Shown: positions 44,759 through 55,910, numbered from the stretch's first letter. The stretch is DNA of 64,000 bases from an uncultured Winogradskyella sp. (GCF_937958655.1 NZ_CALGNH010000018.1:1-64000); one strand, 5' to 3'. The notes: generated from the sequence alone by a model not told the origin. Numbers and translations: made by a program.

Positions 44759-46541
44759 CCAATATTTTTTCAGAGATGGTAGCATCATTGAGTGCAATAT
44801 TTACAATATAAACACCATCGCTTAAATTTGCTGTAGATAGCTTGTATTTACTTTCAGTACGCTTAACCAACTTTTTGCTAATACGCTTACCATTTATATC
44901 AATAATCTCAATGGTAGCAACGTTTAGGTAGTTAGGATTATTGACGTGTAACTCTTGTGCACCATTGTCTTGCCTTATTGTTAGTGCATTGTCCTCTGCA
45001 AAATCTTCCAAAGTTAGAGTAGTCGCTTCTGCAAAAACAATTTTAAAACGGTTGGTGTAATTATTAGGATCAATAGTTAATTCGTAGTTCTGATCTCTTA
45101 AATTATTGTAGGTGTCTGTTTCTGTATCATATATAAATATGGGCTGATTTTCTTCAAAATTTTGAATATCAAAAATTCTAAAGCGAAGTGTTTGTTGGGC
45201 TTCAATATCAACAATGACTGGTATAATTAGCGTTTCATTAAAAGGATAAGCTAGCCCAGAAAAAGACTTATTATTTAATGTAAAATAGACATCTGAAGGG
45301 TAATTTGATGCGCGAACTAATTCTAAACCGCGATCAAAACCTGCAGTGGCTGAGTCATGAAAATTTAGTACAACTTGTCTTGTATATTCAGCTTCATTAA
45401 CTGTAAAATCTACATTAATTCTAAAGCGTTTATAATCTTCAGGAACTAACGATAACCCATTGTCTTGGTAGGCTATATCCGTATCATCAGAGCGTCTGGT
45501 GCTATTACCACTTCTAAAGAAAAAACTATTTGAGCCTTCAATTTCGTAAGCCCTATGTGAATTCTTAGCAAAAACAGTTCCGGTAGAGCCGGTCTCACCT
45601 TTTACCATAAAGCCTTGTCCTATAGGTATATATCTACCTGCTGATTTTACTCCATCTTGCGGAGTGCCTAAAGCAAAGGTATTATCTTGTTCATCGTAAG
45701 TATTAAAAACTGCAGGTGTATCGGTAATTACATCTCCTGCAACATTGATTGTAAAAGTATAGTATCCACCAACATAATCTCTTAGTACATGCGAATTAAT
45801 GGTGCCGTCTTGTTCCCAATAATATAAGCTCCCATCAATTGCATTTACATTGTCTACGTCGTGAATGTACGCAGCAGCATCCATAGCGCTAGGATAGGGA
45901 TTTCCTACAAGTGTAAATAAACCATCGGCTACTGAGTTACCAATGGTACCACTATTTGGTTTACCTCTAAAGTCGTAGGTCTGGTTTCCTGTTGTGGCTG
46001 TACCAATACCTTTCATTGTATAACCTAAGCCAGGGGCTATATCGTTGGTACTACCTACAAAAATCCAATTACTATAAGAACCTGACGATACAAAGGCATA
46101 TAGCCAGCGATTTGATATCACAAGCGGAGAATTAGCGCCTTCAAAATTATTTGTAAACCCGCTATTTTGGCTATCAATAGGACTTGCTGTTGCTAGTAAA
46201 GGGTCATCGGTTTGATTTACCCTAAACGCATTATTACCAAAATTATTAACTAATATTCCTCCAACAGGAGAACACCAATAATTGTAAGACCATTGATTTG
46301 TTGTACCATCTTGGTAAACACTAAGTTCACCAATACCACTATTACCAGTGGTACCGTCGCCTTGTATTAGTTGTCCGTCACTTCTTAAATATATTTTTGA
46401 ATCTGCTTCATTAAGATTTACATCATCTTTTACAAATACAATTTCATCGTTAACATAGATATAAGCATTATTACGTACACTAAGCTGTGCAGAAATTAGT
46501 GACACAAATCCTAAAAGTAAACAAGTAATTGGGGCTCGCAT
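44748..46541 (-). CDS. T9SS type A sorting domain-containing surface protein
   Basis: Signal peptide; C-terminal VATIEIIDINGKRISKKLVKRTESKYKLSTANLSDGVYIVNIALNDATISEKILVKN. Confidence 0.88.
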   Translation of the reverse strand: MRAPITCLLLGFVSLISAQLSVRNNAYIYVNDEIVFVKDDVNLNEADSKIYLRSDGQLIQGDGTTGNSGIGELSVYQDGTTNQWSYNYWCSPVGGILVNNFGNNAFRVNQTDDPLLATASPIDSQNSGFTNNFEGANSPLVISNRWLYAFVSSGSYSNWIFVGSTNDIAPGLGYTMKGIGTATTGNQTYDFRGKPNSGTIGNSVADGLFTLVGNPYPSAMDAAAYIHDVDNVNAIDGSLYYWEQDGTINSHVLRDYVGGYYTFTINVAGDVITDTPAVFNTYDEQDNTFALGTPQDGVKSAGRYIPIGQGFMVKGETGSTGTVFAKNSHRAYEIEGSNSFFFRSGNSTRRSDDTDIAYQDNGLSLVPEDYKRFRINVDFTVNEAEYTRQVVLNFHDSATAGFDRGLELVRASNYPSDVYFTLNNKSFSGLAYPFNETLIIPVIVDIEAQQTLRFRIFDIQNFEENQPIFIYDTETDTYNNLRDQNYELTIDPNNYTNRFKIVFAEATTLTLEDFAEDNALTIRQDNGAQELHVNNPNYLNVATIEIIDINGKRISKKLVKRTESKYKLSTANLSDGVYIVNIALNDATISEKILVKN

Positions 46542-46679
46542 TTAGGTATTTTTAAAATGGATGTAATTTTTAAAATAACATTGCAATATAGAAAAAGTAG
46601 TACTTTTAACATTGAATTTTCACCTTTAATCGATGAAAAGCATATTTCTGTAACAGAATACCCCAAATCTACTTTATAA

Positions 46680-47634
46680 TGAAACATGCAATCACCGCTT
46701 TGTTTTTTTCGTTGTATTCAGCATAGAAGCACAGGTTGGTATAGGAACAACAAACCCTGATGCCTCTTCAATTTTAGAATTATCATCTAGTTTCCAAGGT
46801 TTATTAACACCCAGAATGACTTCTGGTCAACGTGTTGCTATTGCCAGTCCTGCGGCGTGTTTATTAGTTTATGATACAGACTTAGATGCCTTTTATTACT
46901 ATACTTCGGGAAATTGGACCTATTTAAAAGGTAGCTTAGTACGAGATAATTATAAATTGGTAAAATCTATTGCAGATTTAAGCGATGAGCTTGCTGCAGG
47001 CGATGGTACTCAAAATGTTTTAAATTCTTCATTTTTGTATGGAATTAATGGAAGTGCATCAATAGCTCAAGTTAGTTTTGATGGTATTGGAATTAATGTA
47101 AATCCTTACACAGTGGGTGCTTATACCAATTTTAATTTTACTAACGATTGGTATGTGGAATCTCAGGGTATTCCATGAGAAACGCATGGCGTTGCCTCGG
47201 GTAATTTTTATTTCAACGGTAATTTTGTAACTGGTTTTGTGCAAACTATAGCTAACGAAACGCCAGTAGAGTTTCAAGTTAATGAGTCGTTTAATGCAAA
47301 CAGTTTATTTATAATTTCTGCCGCTGGCGGAGCCTATAGGTTAACTTATGAAGGGAACTAGGAAAGGGAATTTAAAATAAACGTATCTCTATCTTCTAGA
47401 ATAGCTAATGCTGCTAAAGATTTTTATGCTCTTATCATTGCTAAAAATGGTACTTTGGTTACCGAATCTAATTCGGTAGTTTATATAGATAACGATCTTC
47501 AAATACAAAATATAGCACTCAATGCCAAGGTAAGTTTAGATAATGGCGATTTTATATAAGTATTTATTCAAAGATTAACAGGTACAGGAACCGATACCGT
47601 AGTAATTTTTTCTAAAAATCTCAGTATAAGATAA
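46680..47634 (+). pseudogene. Decayed surface/secreted protein gene (VGIGTTNPDASSILEL-type)
   Basis: ATG at 46680 needs a frameshift in a T7 tract to reach QVGIGTTNPDASSILELSSSFQGLLTPRMTSGQR; the same frame then has TGA (47176), TAG (47359) and TAA (47557) before the terminal TAA (47632), with coherent coding sequence between. Confidence 0.8.
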
Positions 47635-47639
47635 TACAT

Positions 47640-50105
47640 TTAAAATCTAGCAGATAATCTAAGATTAAATACCCTAGGAGTTAAGAAGTTTGGAATTGCA
47701 AATTGGCGCTTGCTATATACATCTCTAACCCAAGTATTGGTTATTGTATTTTGGTTATTAAACATATTATAGATTTCAAAACCGAGTGCTAATTCTTTAA
47801 ATTTCTTTTTCCAGCCTGTATTATACGTTTTGGTAGGGTTAACTAACTCTAACGAAATACCTAGATCTGCACGTCTATAATCTCGTAACCGTATTTGAAA
47901 ATCGTAAGGATCAGCATAACTTGGTGATCCACCAGGTACACCTGTATTATATACTAAATTAAGGTACATCTTTAAATGGGGCATATTAGGCACATAATCT
48001 TGAAACAGTGCACCAAATTTTAATCGTTGATCTGTTGGTCTTGCAATAAAGCCTCTATTGTCTATATTTTCTTCGGTCTTTAAATAACCAAAACTAAACC
48101 ACGATTCTGTACCAGGAACAAATTCACCATTTAAACGCATATCTAAGCCATAAGCATAAGCTACAGCATTATTTTGTGCTCTGTATCGAATTCTGACGTT
48201 TTCTAAAGTGTAAGGATTAACATCGCTTAAGCCTTTATAATAGGCTTCAGTAACAAGCTTAAATGGTCTGTCCCAAATATTAAAGCTATACTCATTACCC
48301 ACAACAATATGATAGGACTTTTGGGCTTTTACATTGGGTTGAACCACACCAGAGGAATCTCTTAACTCTCTGTAAAATGGTGGTTGGTGGTACAAACCAC
48401 CTGCAACTCTAAATAACATGTCTTTATCCCAATCTGGTTTAATTGCAAATTGAGCTCTAGGGCTAATTACAGCTTGAGAATTGCGCTGAATGTTTTCTCC
48501 ACTTATTGTCCAACGATGTGCTCTAACACCAACATTGTAAAACACTTCGTTATAACCTAATTGGGTACGTTTACTATATTGCGCAAAAGCTTGCAGACGA
48601 TCAATCTTAACTTTATTTAGTGCTCTTATATTTTCAAAAGCCGTTAATGGGCCGTTAAAAGGCTCGTAAGGTTGCTCATTTGGTAGGTTAAAATTGGGTG
48701 GACGTATAGAAAAACCAGCAGAATCAATTATTTCGTATTCAACCAGTCGGTCTCTAATATCCTCGTGCGTGTATTTTACAGACCATTCTAATGTACTCTC
48801 TTCGTCAACTTTATAGTCTCCTCTGTGCTCTGTGTTAACTATAAAGGCATCCAAATTATTTCGAGCGTGTGTTAGTTGAGAGCCAATGCCTTCACTAAAT
48901 TCTACTTCACCTAAGTCTTCATCTCCTATATTGGTATTGACTTCGCCTAAACGATATTGCGCCAAAATATCAAAATACTCTTGCTCAGTTGTGTGGTATG
49001 CAGACCCAATAAACTTTAATGTTAAGTTTTTATTAGCAAAATAATTGGCTTTTAAAGCCCCAAAATAAGTTTGATAAGCATCTTCTTCGTTACCTTCATA
49101 AAAAACCAAAAGGGCTATAGGATCTTGTAAAGTTCCAAAATTAGTTTGTCTATTTTCAGGTTGAAAGTTATACTGGTTTAGGGATACGTTTCCTAAAAAG
49201 TTTAATTGAAACTTATCTGAAAATCTATAGGTTAAATACGTTTGAGCATCAGCAAACACAGGTTCTACATTACCTTCCGTTTCTAGATTGTTTAAAATGA
49301 GACTATTATCTCTGTAGCGTACGCCTGCAATACCTGAGAATTTACCGTCTTTAGAAATTGTTTCTGCGGCAATACTTCCGCCGAGCAAGCTTAAGTCTGT
49401 TCTTATGCCAAAACCTACTGGATTTCGGTAAGTAATGTCTAAAACAGAAGAAAGTTTATCTCCGTACTTAGCTTGGAATCCACCAGCTGAAAAATCCACA
49501 TTTTGAACAAGGTCTGTATTAACAAAACTCAATCCTTCTTGGTTACCAGAACGAATTAAAAAAGGTCTGTATACTTCAATTTCGTTAACATATACTAGGT
49601 TTTCATCAAAATTACCACCTCTTACCGAATACTGTGTACTCAATTCATTAGATATATTTACTCCAGGTAGTGTTTTTAATATATTCTCTACACCAGGCTG
49701 AGCACCTTTTATAGTTCGTATTACATTTGGAGAAATAGTGGTTACGCCATCTACAGATTGCCTTGTGTTAGAATTAATTACAACAGTTGCTATTTGTTCT
49801 GCTTCAACTTTCATTATAGGGTTAAACTCTAACTCTTGCCCATTCTTTAGTTTAAATTTTTGCAATATTCGACTGTGACTTATGTGTGTAAACTCTAGGG
49901 TTATTTCTAGATTCGAAGGTATTTTTATTTCGTAAAATCCATTACTATTTGTGGCAGTGCCTTCTCCAGAAGAGGATTTTATATTTACGTTTTCTATAGG
50001 CTTATTTTGTGCATTAAGAATAACACCTCTAATTGTTGCAGATTGCGAAAAAGAATGCGCACTAAAAAGTAAGCTTAAAAGTAGAAAGAGTTGTAGTCGT
50101 TTCAA
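47640..50105 (-). CDS. TonB-dependent receptor with N-terminal carboxypeptidase-like regulatory domain
   Basis: SATIRGVILNAQNKPIENVNIKSSSGEGTATNSNGFYEI; plug GVENILKTLPGVNISNELSTQYSVRGGNFDENLVYVNEIEVYRP; C-terminal LRLSARF. Confidence 0.92.
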   Translation of the reverse strand: MKRLQLFLLLSLLFSAHSFSQSATIRGVILNAQNKPIENVNIKSSSGEGTATNSNGFYEIKIPSNLEITLEFTHISHSRILQKFKLKNGQELEFNPIMKVEAEQIATVVINSNTRQSVDGVTTISPNVIRTIKGAQPGVENILKTLPGVNISNELSTQYSVRGGNFDENLVYVNEIEVYRPFLIRSGNQEGLSFVNTDLVQNVDFSAGGFQAKYGDKLSSVLDITYRNPVGFGIRTDLSLLGGSIAAETISKDGKFSGIAGVRYRDNSLILNNLETEGNVEPVFADAQTYLTYRFSDKFQLNFLGNVSLNQYNFQPENRQTNFGTLQDPIALLVFYEGNEEDAYQTYFGALKANYFANKNLTLKFIGSAYHTTEQEYFDILAQYRLGEVNTNIGDEDLGEVEFSEGIGSQLTHARNNLDAFIVNTEHRGDYKVDEESTLEWSVKYTHEDIRDRLVEYEIIDSAGFSIRPPNFNLPNEQPYEPFNGPLTAFENIRALNKVKIDRLQAFAQYSKRTQLGYNEVFYNVGVRAHRWTISGENIQRNSQAVISPRAQFAIKPDWDKDMLFRVAGGLYHQPPFYRELRDSSGVVQPNVKAQKSYHIVVGNEYSFNIWDRPFKLVTEAYYKGLSDVNPYTLENVRIRYRAQNNAVAYAYGLDMRLNGEFVPGTESWFSFGYLKTEENIDNRGFIARPTDQRLKFGALFQDYVPNMPHLKMYLNLVYNTGVPGGSPSYADPYDFQIRLRDYRRADLGISLELVNPTKTYNTGWKKKFKELALGFEIYNMFNNQNTITNTWVRDVYSKRQFAIPNFLTPRVFNLRLSARF

Positions 50106-50210
50106 GTATTAGTTTTTTAGTTAGGATTGCTGCCGCTTTTAGATCTTTGAGTGTAAATTAGTCTCAAATTTAATGTCTAAAACCGAAGCAGTCTAATTAG
50201 TCCTTAATAA

Positions 50211-51899
50211 TTATTTCCTGAAAAAAGTTGCTTCAAATGTAGAACTATTTCCAACATTATCTGTAACAATTATTTTTAATTCGTTTTCGGTGTCCTTAAT
50301 CACATCATCATTAAAATCGTGCACAAGGGTTTTTGTTTTATAATCGTACTCCATCAAAATCCATTGACCATTTACAGTTGCTCTGTATTTGCTTATACCA
50401 GATAAATCATCATCAATCTTTATCTTTAAATATCTGTATTTACTAAGCCATTTTTTATTCTGAAAATTTAGTGGTTTAATGGTCGGTGCTATAGTATCGG
50501 TTACTAAGGTATATGTACCAAAAGTTTTACTACCTGCACTTAATATATTACCCTTTCGTTTGGTATTAACATAACTCGGTTTTTTGTAAAAGCCGTAAAG
50601 GCGCGCAATAAAAATTTTATCGAGATGTTCCGTTTTATAATGGCTTAAGTCATAATTAATGTAAAAATTCTTCTGAAGTGGAATATTATCTTCATGAAGC
50701 ATAAGAGTGTCTGAGCTTACACTAAAATTAATCATAACATCGTCGTAAACGGTATTGCTATAAAAATTAACACTCACATGGCCAGACTCTAATGTTGTAG
50801 GTTGGTCACTATAGATTAAAGTCGTTTTACTCATAGCATCATAAGGCGCCTCCTCTAGTGTTTCTTTTTTACCACTTATTGGGATGTTTACCCAAGTTTC
50901 ATTACCCTTATAATCTCTTAGTCTTACTTTGTATACAGATGACGTGCTGTCTTCTACTCGGATATAACCATCATTAGCAGCGTCTTTGTAAAGACTTAAT
51001 GGATTATTTTTTTGAATAAATAATTTTTGAATGCGCGAGCGTTTTTCTTTAAAATGAGCATAATCTATAAATCGTTTTATATGTTTAGTTTCGCTAAAAC
51101 TAAAGCGTTTAAAGTCTATTTCTAAACGCTTGTTTCCATTAAAAAAGGTTTGGATATTACTTAAACCATTAGTATTTGGTGCTAAATCTTGTTTATCATA
51201 GGAGGTAATCCCAAAACCTATATCACCATAGGCTTTAATTTTTTCAACTTCGTAATCTCCAGTTTTTTTAGGAATAAGTCGCAGCTGAACACGTTTATTT
51301 TTGCCGTTAATAGTTGCATTTTTATCTTTTGGATAGGCATAAATTGCCGACACAAAAGGACGTGTTGTATCTTTTACATCTATGCCAAAGTACATAGGAT
51401 TAATAGGGCGTTCTTGGTTATCTCTAATTTCAAAATGAAGGTGAGGGCCTCCAGATCCTCCAGTATTACCAGAATAGGCTATAACTTCATCAGTTGCTAC
51501 AACAAGTTCATCTGGGTTTGGAAACACTTCCACTTCAAAACTTTCCTTTTCGTATTGACATTCTTTGATATAGGCTTCTAAACGGTCCGAAAATTTTTGC
51601 AAATGACCATAAACCGAAGTATAACCATTTGGGTGTGTAACGTAAAGCGCCTTGCCATACCCATAATGAGAAATTTTTATTCTACTCACATAACCGCTTG
51701 CGCTTGTGTAAACTTTGAGACCTTGTTTTTGCTGGGTTTTAATATCGATACCAGAATGAAAATGAGACGAACGCAGTTCTCCAAACGTACCAGACAGTAC
51801 CAACGTTATGTCTAACGGATCTCTAAAATAGTCTTGTGGATATTCAGATTGCGCATATGTTACAAACGGTATTAATATTAAAAGGAGAACTTTTTTCAT
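50211..51899 (-). CDS. M23 family metallopeptidase
   Basis: GELRSSHFHSGIDIKTQQKQGLKVYTSASGYVSRIKIS...HPNGYTSVYGHL...GNTGGSGGPHLHFEIRD. Confidence 0.93.
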   Translation of the reverse strand: MKKVLLLILIPFVTYAQSEYPQDYFRDPLDITLVLSGTFGELRSSHFHSGIDIKTQQKQGLKVYTSASGYVSRIKISHYGYGKALYVTHPNGYTSVYGHLQKFSDRLEAYIKECQYEKESFEVEVFPNPDELVVATDEVIAYSGNTGGSGGPHLHFEIRDNQERPINPMYFGIDVKDTTRPFVSAIYAYPKDKNATINGKNKRVQLRLIPKKTGDYEVEKIKAYGDIGFGITSYDKQDLAPNTNGLSNIQTFFNGNKRLEIDFKRFSFSETKHIKRFIDYAHFKEKRSRIQKLFIQKNNPLSLYKDAANDGYIRVEDSTSSVYKVRLRDYKGNETWVNIPISGKKETLEEAPYDAMSKTTLIYSDQPTTLESGHVSVNFYSNTVYDDVMINFSVSSDTLMLHEDNIPLQKNFYINYDLSHYKTEHLDKIFIARLYGFYKKPSYVNTKRKGNILSAGSKTFGTYTLVTDTIAPTIKPLNFQNKKWLSKYRYLKIKIDDDLSGISKYRATVNGQWILMEYDYKTKTLVHDFNDDVIKDTENELKIIVTDNVGNSSTFEATFFRK

Positions 51900-52077
51900 G
51901 GCATAATCAATTAAGGCTAAAATATTAATTTGATTAAGATTAGCAAATGGTAGAACCTTATTATTTTGATAAACGACTTAAAGTATCTCTTGGTATATAA
52001 AGCAAAAATTTTTGCAAAAGAATTGTGTTTTTTCAATTGGTATGTTAACTTTGTTTCAACGGTATTGAATTTTATTA

Positions 52078-52368
52078 ATGAGTAAAATAGAAGACATTGT
52101 TGATACGCTAGAAAATAAAATTAGTAAGGTATTACATAAGCAAGATATCTTAAAAAAGACTAATGCTCAACTTACTGATAAAATAGAGAAGCAACAACAA
52201 GAAATCATTAAACAGCAAGAGCAAATTGCAACTTGGGCTGATAAATATGATACACTCAAAATAGCGAATTCAATGCTTGGCAGTGACGAAAATAAACGAG
52301 AAACAAAGCTCAAAATAAACGCACTTATTAGAGATATTGACCATTGTATAAGTCAAATCTCAGAATAA
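52078..52368 (+). CDS. Coiled-coil protein upstream of zapA
   Basis: Heptad-rich MSKIEDIVDTLENKISKVLHKQDILKKTNAQLTDKIEKQQQEIIKQQEQI; 19 nt before zapA. Confidence 0.7.
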   Translation: MSKIEDIVDTLENKISKVLHKQDILKKTNAQLTDKIEKQQQEIIKQQEQIATWADKYDTLKIANSMLGSDENKRETKLKINALIRDIDHCISQISE

Positions 52369-52387
52369 AGTTGTAAATTGAAATTAA

Positions 52388-52675
52388 ATGTCAAATCAGT
52401 TAAAAATTAAACTATCCATTGCAAATAGGGTTTATCCATTAACAATAAATCCAAAGCAGGAAGAAGGTTTAAGAAAGGCTACTAAGAAGATAGAAGCTAT
52501 GATTGGTCAATTTGAGCAAAATTATTCTGTAAGAGATAAGCAAGATGTATTAGCAATGTGTGCATTACAGTTTGCCTCTCAAGTAGAACAAAAGTCCATT
52601 GATAAAGAATATGTTAATGAGGAGGTAAAAGATAAGTTAGACGCTTTAAACAACCTACTACAAGACTATATTTAA
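52388..52675 (+). CDS. zapA: Cell division protein ZapA
   Basis: LKIKLSIANRVYPLTINPKQEEGLRKATKKIEAMIGQFEQNYSVRDKQDVLAMCALQFASQ. Confidence 0.88.
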   Translation: MSNQLKIKLSIANRVYPLTINPKQEEGLRKATKKIEAMIGQFEQNYSVRDKQDVLAMCALQFASQVEQKSIDKEYVNEEVKDKLDALNNLLQDYI

Positions 52676-52707
52676 CTCGTACGTTCTTTAAAATAACAGA
52701 GGTTACT

Positions 52708-52897
52708 GCCTATATTAGTTATAATTTTTGATAAACTCAACGTTAATTCTTTAAAAAGGGTGAGTTTAAGTTGTAAAATCGTGCCATTAGTGCTGAACTT
52801 GTTTCAGTATCTCAGATGGATTTTTGATCAGCTTGTTAGCCCTAAACTTGTTTTTAAGGAGTTTATACAAAATCCAAAACTGATATAGGCTTTTTTT
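52708..52897 (+). ncRNA. ssrS: Probable 6S RNA (6S-Flavo-like), about 190 nt
   Basis: Located between zapA and rny; closing stem GCCTATATTAG (52708-52718) / CTGATATAGGC (52880-52890) followed by T7; internal stems TAAACTC/GAGTTTA and TAAACT/AGTTTA; no ORF. Confidence 0.7.
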
Positions 52898-52921
52898 ATA
52901 TATACTAACTAAACAACTAAC

Positions 52922-54499
52922 ATGGATACAACGACCATAATATATATCGTAGGCGCAGTAATTTTAGGCTTAATCCTAGGCTACGTTGTCGCTAAATCTT
53001 TAGAAAAAGGCAAAGCTTCAAAATTAATTACTAATGCAGAGCTAGAGTCTAAATCTATTTTAAAGCAAGCAAAAAAGGATGCAGAGGTCTTAAAAAAAGA
53101 TAAAATACTACAAGCCAAAGAAAAGTTTATAGAGCTTAAGGCCGAGCATGAAAAAGTGATTCTGTCTAGAGACAAGAAAATGGCTGAAGCTGAAAAACGC
53201 ATTAGAGACAAAGAATCTCAGATTTCTAGTGAATTATCTAAATCTAAAAAATCTAACCAGTCATTAGCAGATAAAATTAAGGACTATGACTTTAGATTAG
53301 ATTTTTTAGAGAAACGAAAAGAGGAAGTAGAAAAGGCTCATAAAAGTCAAATTAAACAATTAGAAGTTATTTCCTCGCTATCAGCAGAAGAAGCCAAGGA
53401 ACAATTGGTAGAGTCGCTAAAACAAGAGGCTAAAACGGACGCCATGGCTTATGCTCAAAACCAATTAGAAGAAGCGAAGCTCACAGCAGAACAAGAAGCC
53501 AAGAAAATTATTATTAACACCATACAGCGCATTGGAACTGAAGAAGCTGTAGACAATTGTGTTTCTGTTTTTAATATTGAATCCGACGACGTTAAAGGAA
53601 GAATTATAGGAAGAGAAGGTCGAAATATTAGAGCTATTGAAGCCGCTACAGGTGTAGAGATTATAGTAGACGATACACCAGAGGCGATTATATTATCTTG
53701 TTTTGATTCTGTAAGACGTGAGATAGCACGTTTATCGCTTCATAAATTGGTGACCGATGGTAGAATTCACCCAGCGCGCATAGAAGAAGTAGTGCGTAAA
53801 ACACAAAAACAGATAGAACAAGAGATTATAGAAGTAGGAAAGCGTACCGTAATAGATTTGGGTATTCATGGTTTACACCCAGAGTTAATTAAGATGGTAG
53901 GTCGTATGAAGTATCGTTCATCTTACGGTCAAAACCTATTACAACATTCTAGAGAAGTAGCAAAACTTTGTGGCGTTATGGCAGCCGAGTTAGGCTTAAA
54001 CCCAAAACTTGCCAAAAGGGCAGGTCTTTTGCATGATATTGGTAAAGTACCATCTTCTGAAACCGATGTAGAAACACCTCACGCTATATTAGGAATGCAG
54101 TGGGCAGAAAAGCATGGAGAAAAACCTGAAGTCTGTAATGCTATTGGAGCACACCACGATGAAATAGAAATGACCACTTTATTATCACCAGTAATTCAAG
54201 TTTGTGATGCTATCTCTGGTGCTCGTCCAGGCGCAAGACGCCAAGTCTTAGACTCATACATACAACGTCTTAAAGATTTAGAGGATGTGGCCTTTGGTTT
54301 TAATGGAGTAAAGAAAGCTTATGCAATCCAAGCAGGTAGAGAATTACGTGTCATAGTAGAAAGCGAAAAAGTATCGGATGATAAAGCAGCAAGCTTATCG
54401 TTTGAAATTTCTCAGAAAATTCAAACCGATATGACGTATCCTGGACAGGTAAAAGTTACTGTAATAAGAGAGACTAGAGCAGTAAATATTGCTAAGTAA
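52922..54499 (+). CDS. rny: Ribonuclease Y
   Basis: N-terminal TM plus coiled coil; [46 protein letters not shown]. Confidence 0.96.
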   Translation: MDTTTIIYIVGAVILGLILGYVVAKSLEKGKASKLITNAELESKSILKQAKKDAEVLKKDKILQAKEKFIELKAEHEKVILSRDKKMAEAEKRIRDKESQISSELSKSKKSNQSLADKIKDYDFRLDFLEKRKEEVEKAHKSQIKQLEVISSLSAEEAKEQLVESLKQEAKTDAMAYAQNQLEEAKLTAEQEAKKIIINTIQRIGTEEAVDNCVSVFNIESDDVKGRIIGREGRNIRAIEAATGVEIIVDDTPEAIILSCFDSVRREIARLSLHKLVTDGRIHPARIEEVVRKTQKQIEQEIIEVGKRTVIDLGIHGLHPELIKMVGRMKYRSSYGQNLLQHSREVAKLCGVMAAELGLNPKLAKRAGLLHDIGKVPSSETDVETPHAILGMQWAEKHGEKPEVCNAIGAHHDEIEMTTLLSPVIQVCDAISGARPGARRQVLDSYIQRLKDLEDVAFGFNGVKKAYAIQAGRELRVIVESEKVSDDKAASLSFEISQKIQTDMTYPGQVKVTVIRETRAVNIAK

Positions 54500-54523
54500 A
54501 ATTTTAATTAGCTTAAATTTATA

Positions 54524-54557
54524 AAATAGGCGTTCAAATTAAATTTTGAATGCCTAT
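54524..54557. terminator. Hairpin terminator between convergent rny and xerD
   Basis: ATAGGCGTTCAAATTAAATTTTGAATGCCTAT. Confidence 0.7.
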
Positions 54558-54559
54558 TC

Positions 54560-55468
54560 TCATTTTCTAGGATGGTATTTGTTTAAAACATCACTGAGGT
54601 GCGAGCGGTCTACATGCATGTAAATTTCCGTAGTCGTTATACTTTCATGACCAAGCATCATTTGTATTGATCGTAAATCCGCTCCGTTTTCTAATAAGTG
54701 AGTAGCAAAAGAATGTCTAAATGTATGAGGAGAAACTGTTTTTTTTAATCCAGACTTCTCCACTAATTTTTTAATAATTGTAAAAATCATTGCTCTAGTA
54801 AGTTGATTTCCTTTATAGTTTAAAAATAGAATATCCTTAGAACTAGATTTTATATCAATATGCTTTCTAATCTCTTGCCATATATTTATATACGTCTTTG
54901 TGGTCTCTCCAATAGGAACAAAACGCTGTTTATTGCCTTTACCTGTAACTTTAATAAAATCTTCATTAAAGTAGAGGTCAGATACTTTTAAGTTAATAAG
55001 CTCGCTTACTCTTAGGCCACAACTGTAAAGTGTCTCTATAATTGCTCTATTGCGCTCTCCTAAATTAACGCCATTGTATTGGTAGCTTAAATCTATGTTT
55101 TTAATAATTAAATCTATATCATCTACAGATAAGGTGTCGGGCAGTTTACGACCAATTTTAGGCGACTCAATAAGATCTACCGGGTTGTTTTCTCTGTAGT
55201 TTTCAAAAACAAGATAGTCAAAAAAATTGCGAAGTCCAGAGATTAATCGTGCTTGTGATCTAGAGTTTATAGTTTTTGAAATGGTGTATATAAACTCCTT
55301 AATACAGGTATTATCTATCTGATCTGGAGACGTATTAATAGCATTTTCCTCAAGGTATGATATGAGTTTTTTAATATCGTAATGATAATTTTCAATGGAG
55401 TTAATAGAAAGGCCACGCTCTATTTGTAAGTAAAGTTTGTAATCTGTTATTGCATGTTGCCATTTCAT
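54560..55468 (-). CDS. xerD: Tyrosine recombinase XerD
   Basis: LYSCGLRVSELINLKVSDLYFNEDFIKVTGKGNKQRFVPIG; SPHTFRHSFATHLLENGADLRSIQMMLGHESITTTEIYMHV; start at internal M8. Confidence 0.9.
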   Translation of the reverse strand: MKWQHAITDYKLYLQIERGLSINSIENYHYDIKKLISYLEENAINTSPDQIDNTCIKEFIYTISKTINSRSQARLISGLRNFFDYLVFENYRENNPVDLIESPKIGRKLPDTLSVDDIDLIIKNIDLSYQYNGVNLGERNRAIIETLYSCGLRVSELINLKVSDLYFNEDFIKVTGKGNKQRFVPIGETTKTYINIWQEIRKHIDIKSSSKDILFLNYKGNQLTRAMIFTIIKKLVEKSGLKKTVSPHTFRHSFATHLLENGADLRSIQMMLGHESITTTEIYMHVDRSHLSDVLNKYHPRK

Positions 55469-55483
55469 ATCTAAAAATAAAAA

Positions 55484-55513
55484 AAACACTTCACTGTAAC
55501 AGCGAAGTGTTTA
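55484..55513 (-). terminator. Intrinsic terminator downstream of the TM2 gene
   Basis: Minus strand AACACTTCGCTGTTACAGTGAAGTGTTTTTT. Confidence 0.8.
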
Positions 55514-55538
55514 AATAATTTAGTGCTTTTATTCTATT

Positions 55539-55910
55539 TTAGAAAAAATCACTTTTAAAGTTTGCATTTGGATAGTTTTCGTTAAAAATGTCAATTAAGT
55601 CAATTATCCACCAAATGCCTAAACCACCAAAAGTTAGAATAAATAAAATGTTCCACCCTACAGGACTTTTTAAGTACCATCTATGGGCAGCTAACCCGCC
55701 AAGAAAGAACCATAATAAAATGGCGATACCCTTACTTTGGTTACCTGCTCTTGCAACTGGCGTTGACATTGCTTGTGTTTTAACCACGTCATTGGCTGAA
55801 ACATTTTCTGTTTCAGCAGTAGCAGTTGGTCTATCCACAGGAAAAGACGCATAGGAACTACCGAAAACGAACATCATTAAAAATGCTGATAAGAATAATT
55901 TAATTTTCAT
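55539..55910 (-). CDS. TM2 domain-containing protein
   Basis: KGIAILLWFFLGGLAAHRWYLKSPVGWNILFILTFGGLGIWWIIDLIDIF. Confidence 0.88.
   Translation of the reverse strand: MKIKLFLSAFLMMFVFGSSYASFPVDRPTATAETENVSANDVVKTQAMSTPVARAGNQSKGIAILLWFFLGGLAAHRWYLKSPVGWNILFILTFGGLGIWWIIDLIDIFNENYPNANFKSDFF

Noticed and set aside
46816-47178. 120-aa ORF as an intact gene
   Set aside because: It is an internal fragment of a longer decayed frame; start and stop are artefacts of a frameshift and nonsense mutations.
46680-47634. Stop-codon readthrough or genetic recoding
   Set aside because: TGA, TAG and TAA all interrupt the same frame along with a homopolymer frameshift; pseudogenization is simpler.
54560-55468. 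Tyrosine recombinase as a mobile-element integrase
   Set aside because: Looks like housekeeping XerD in a core-gene context (rny/aroQ neighbourhood); no attachment-site repeats or cargo seen.
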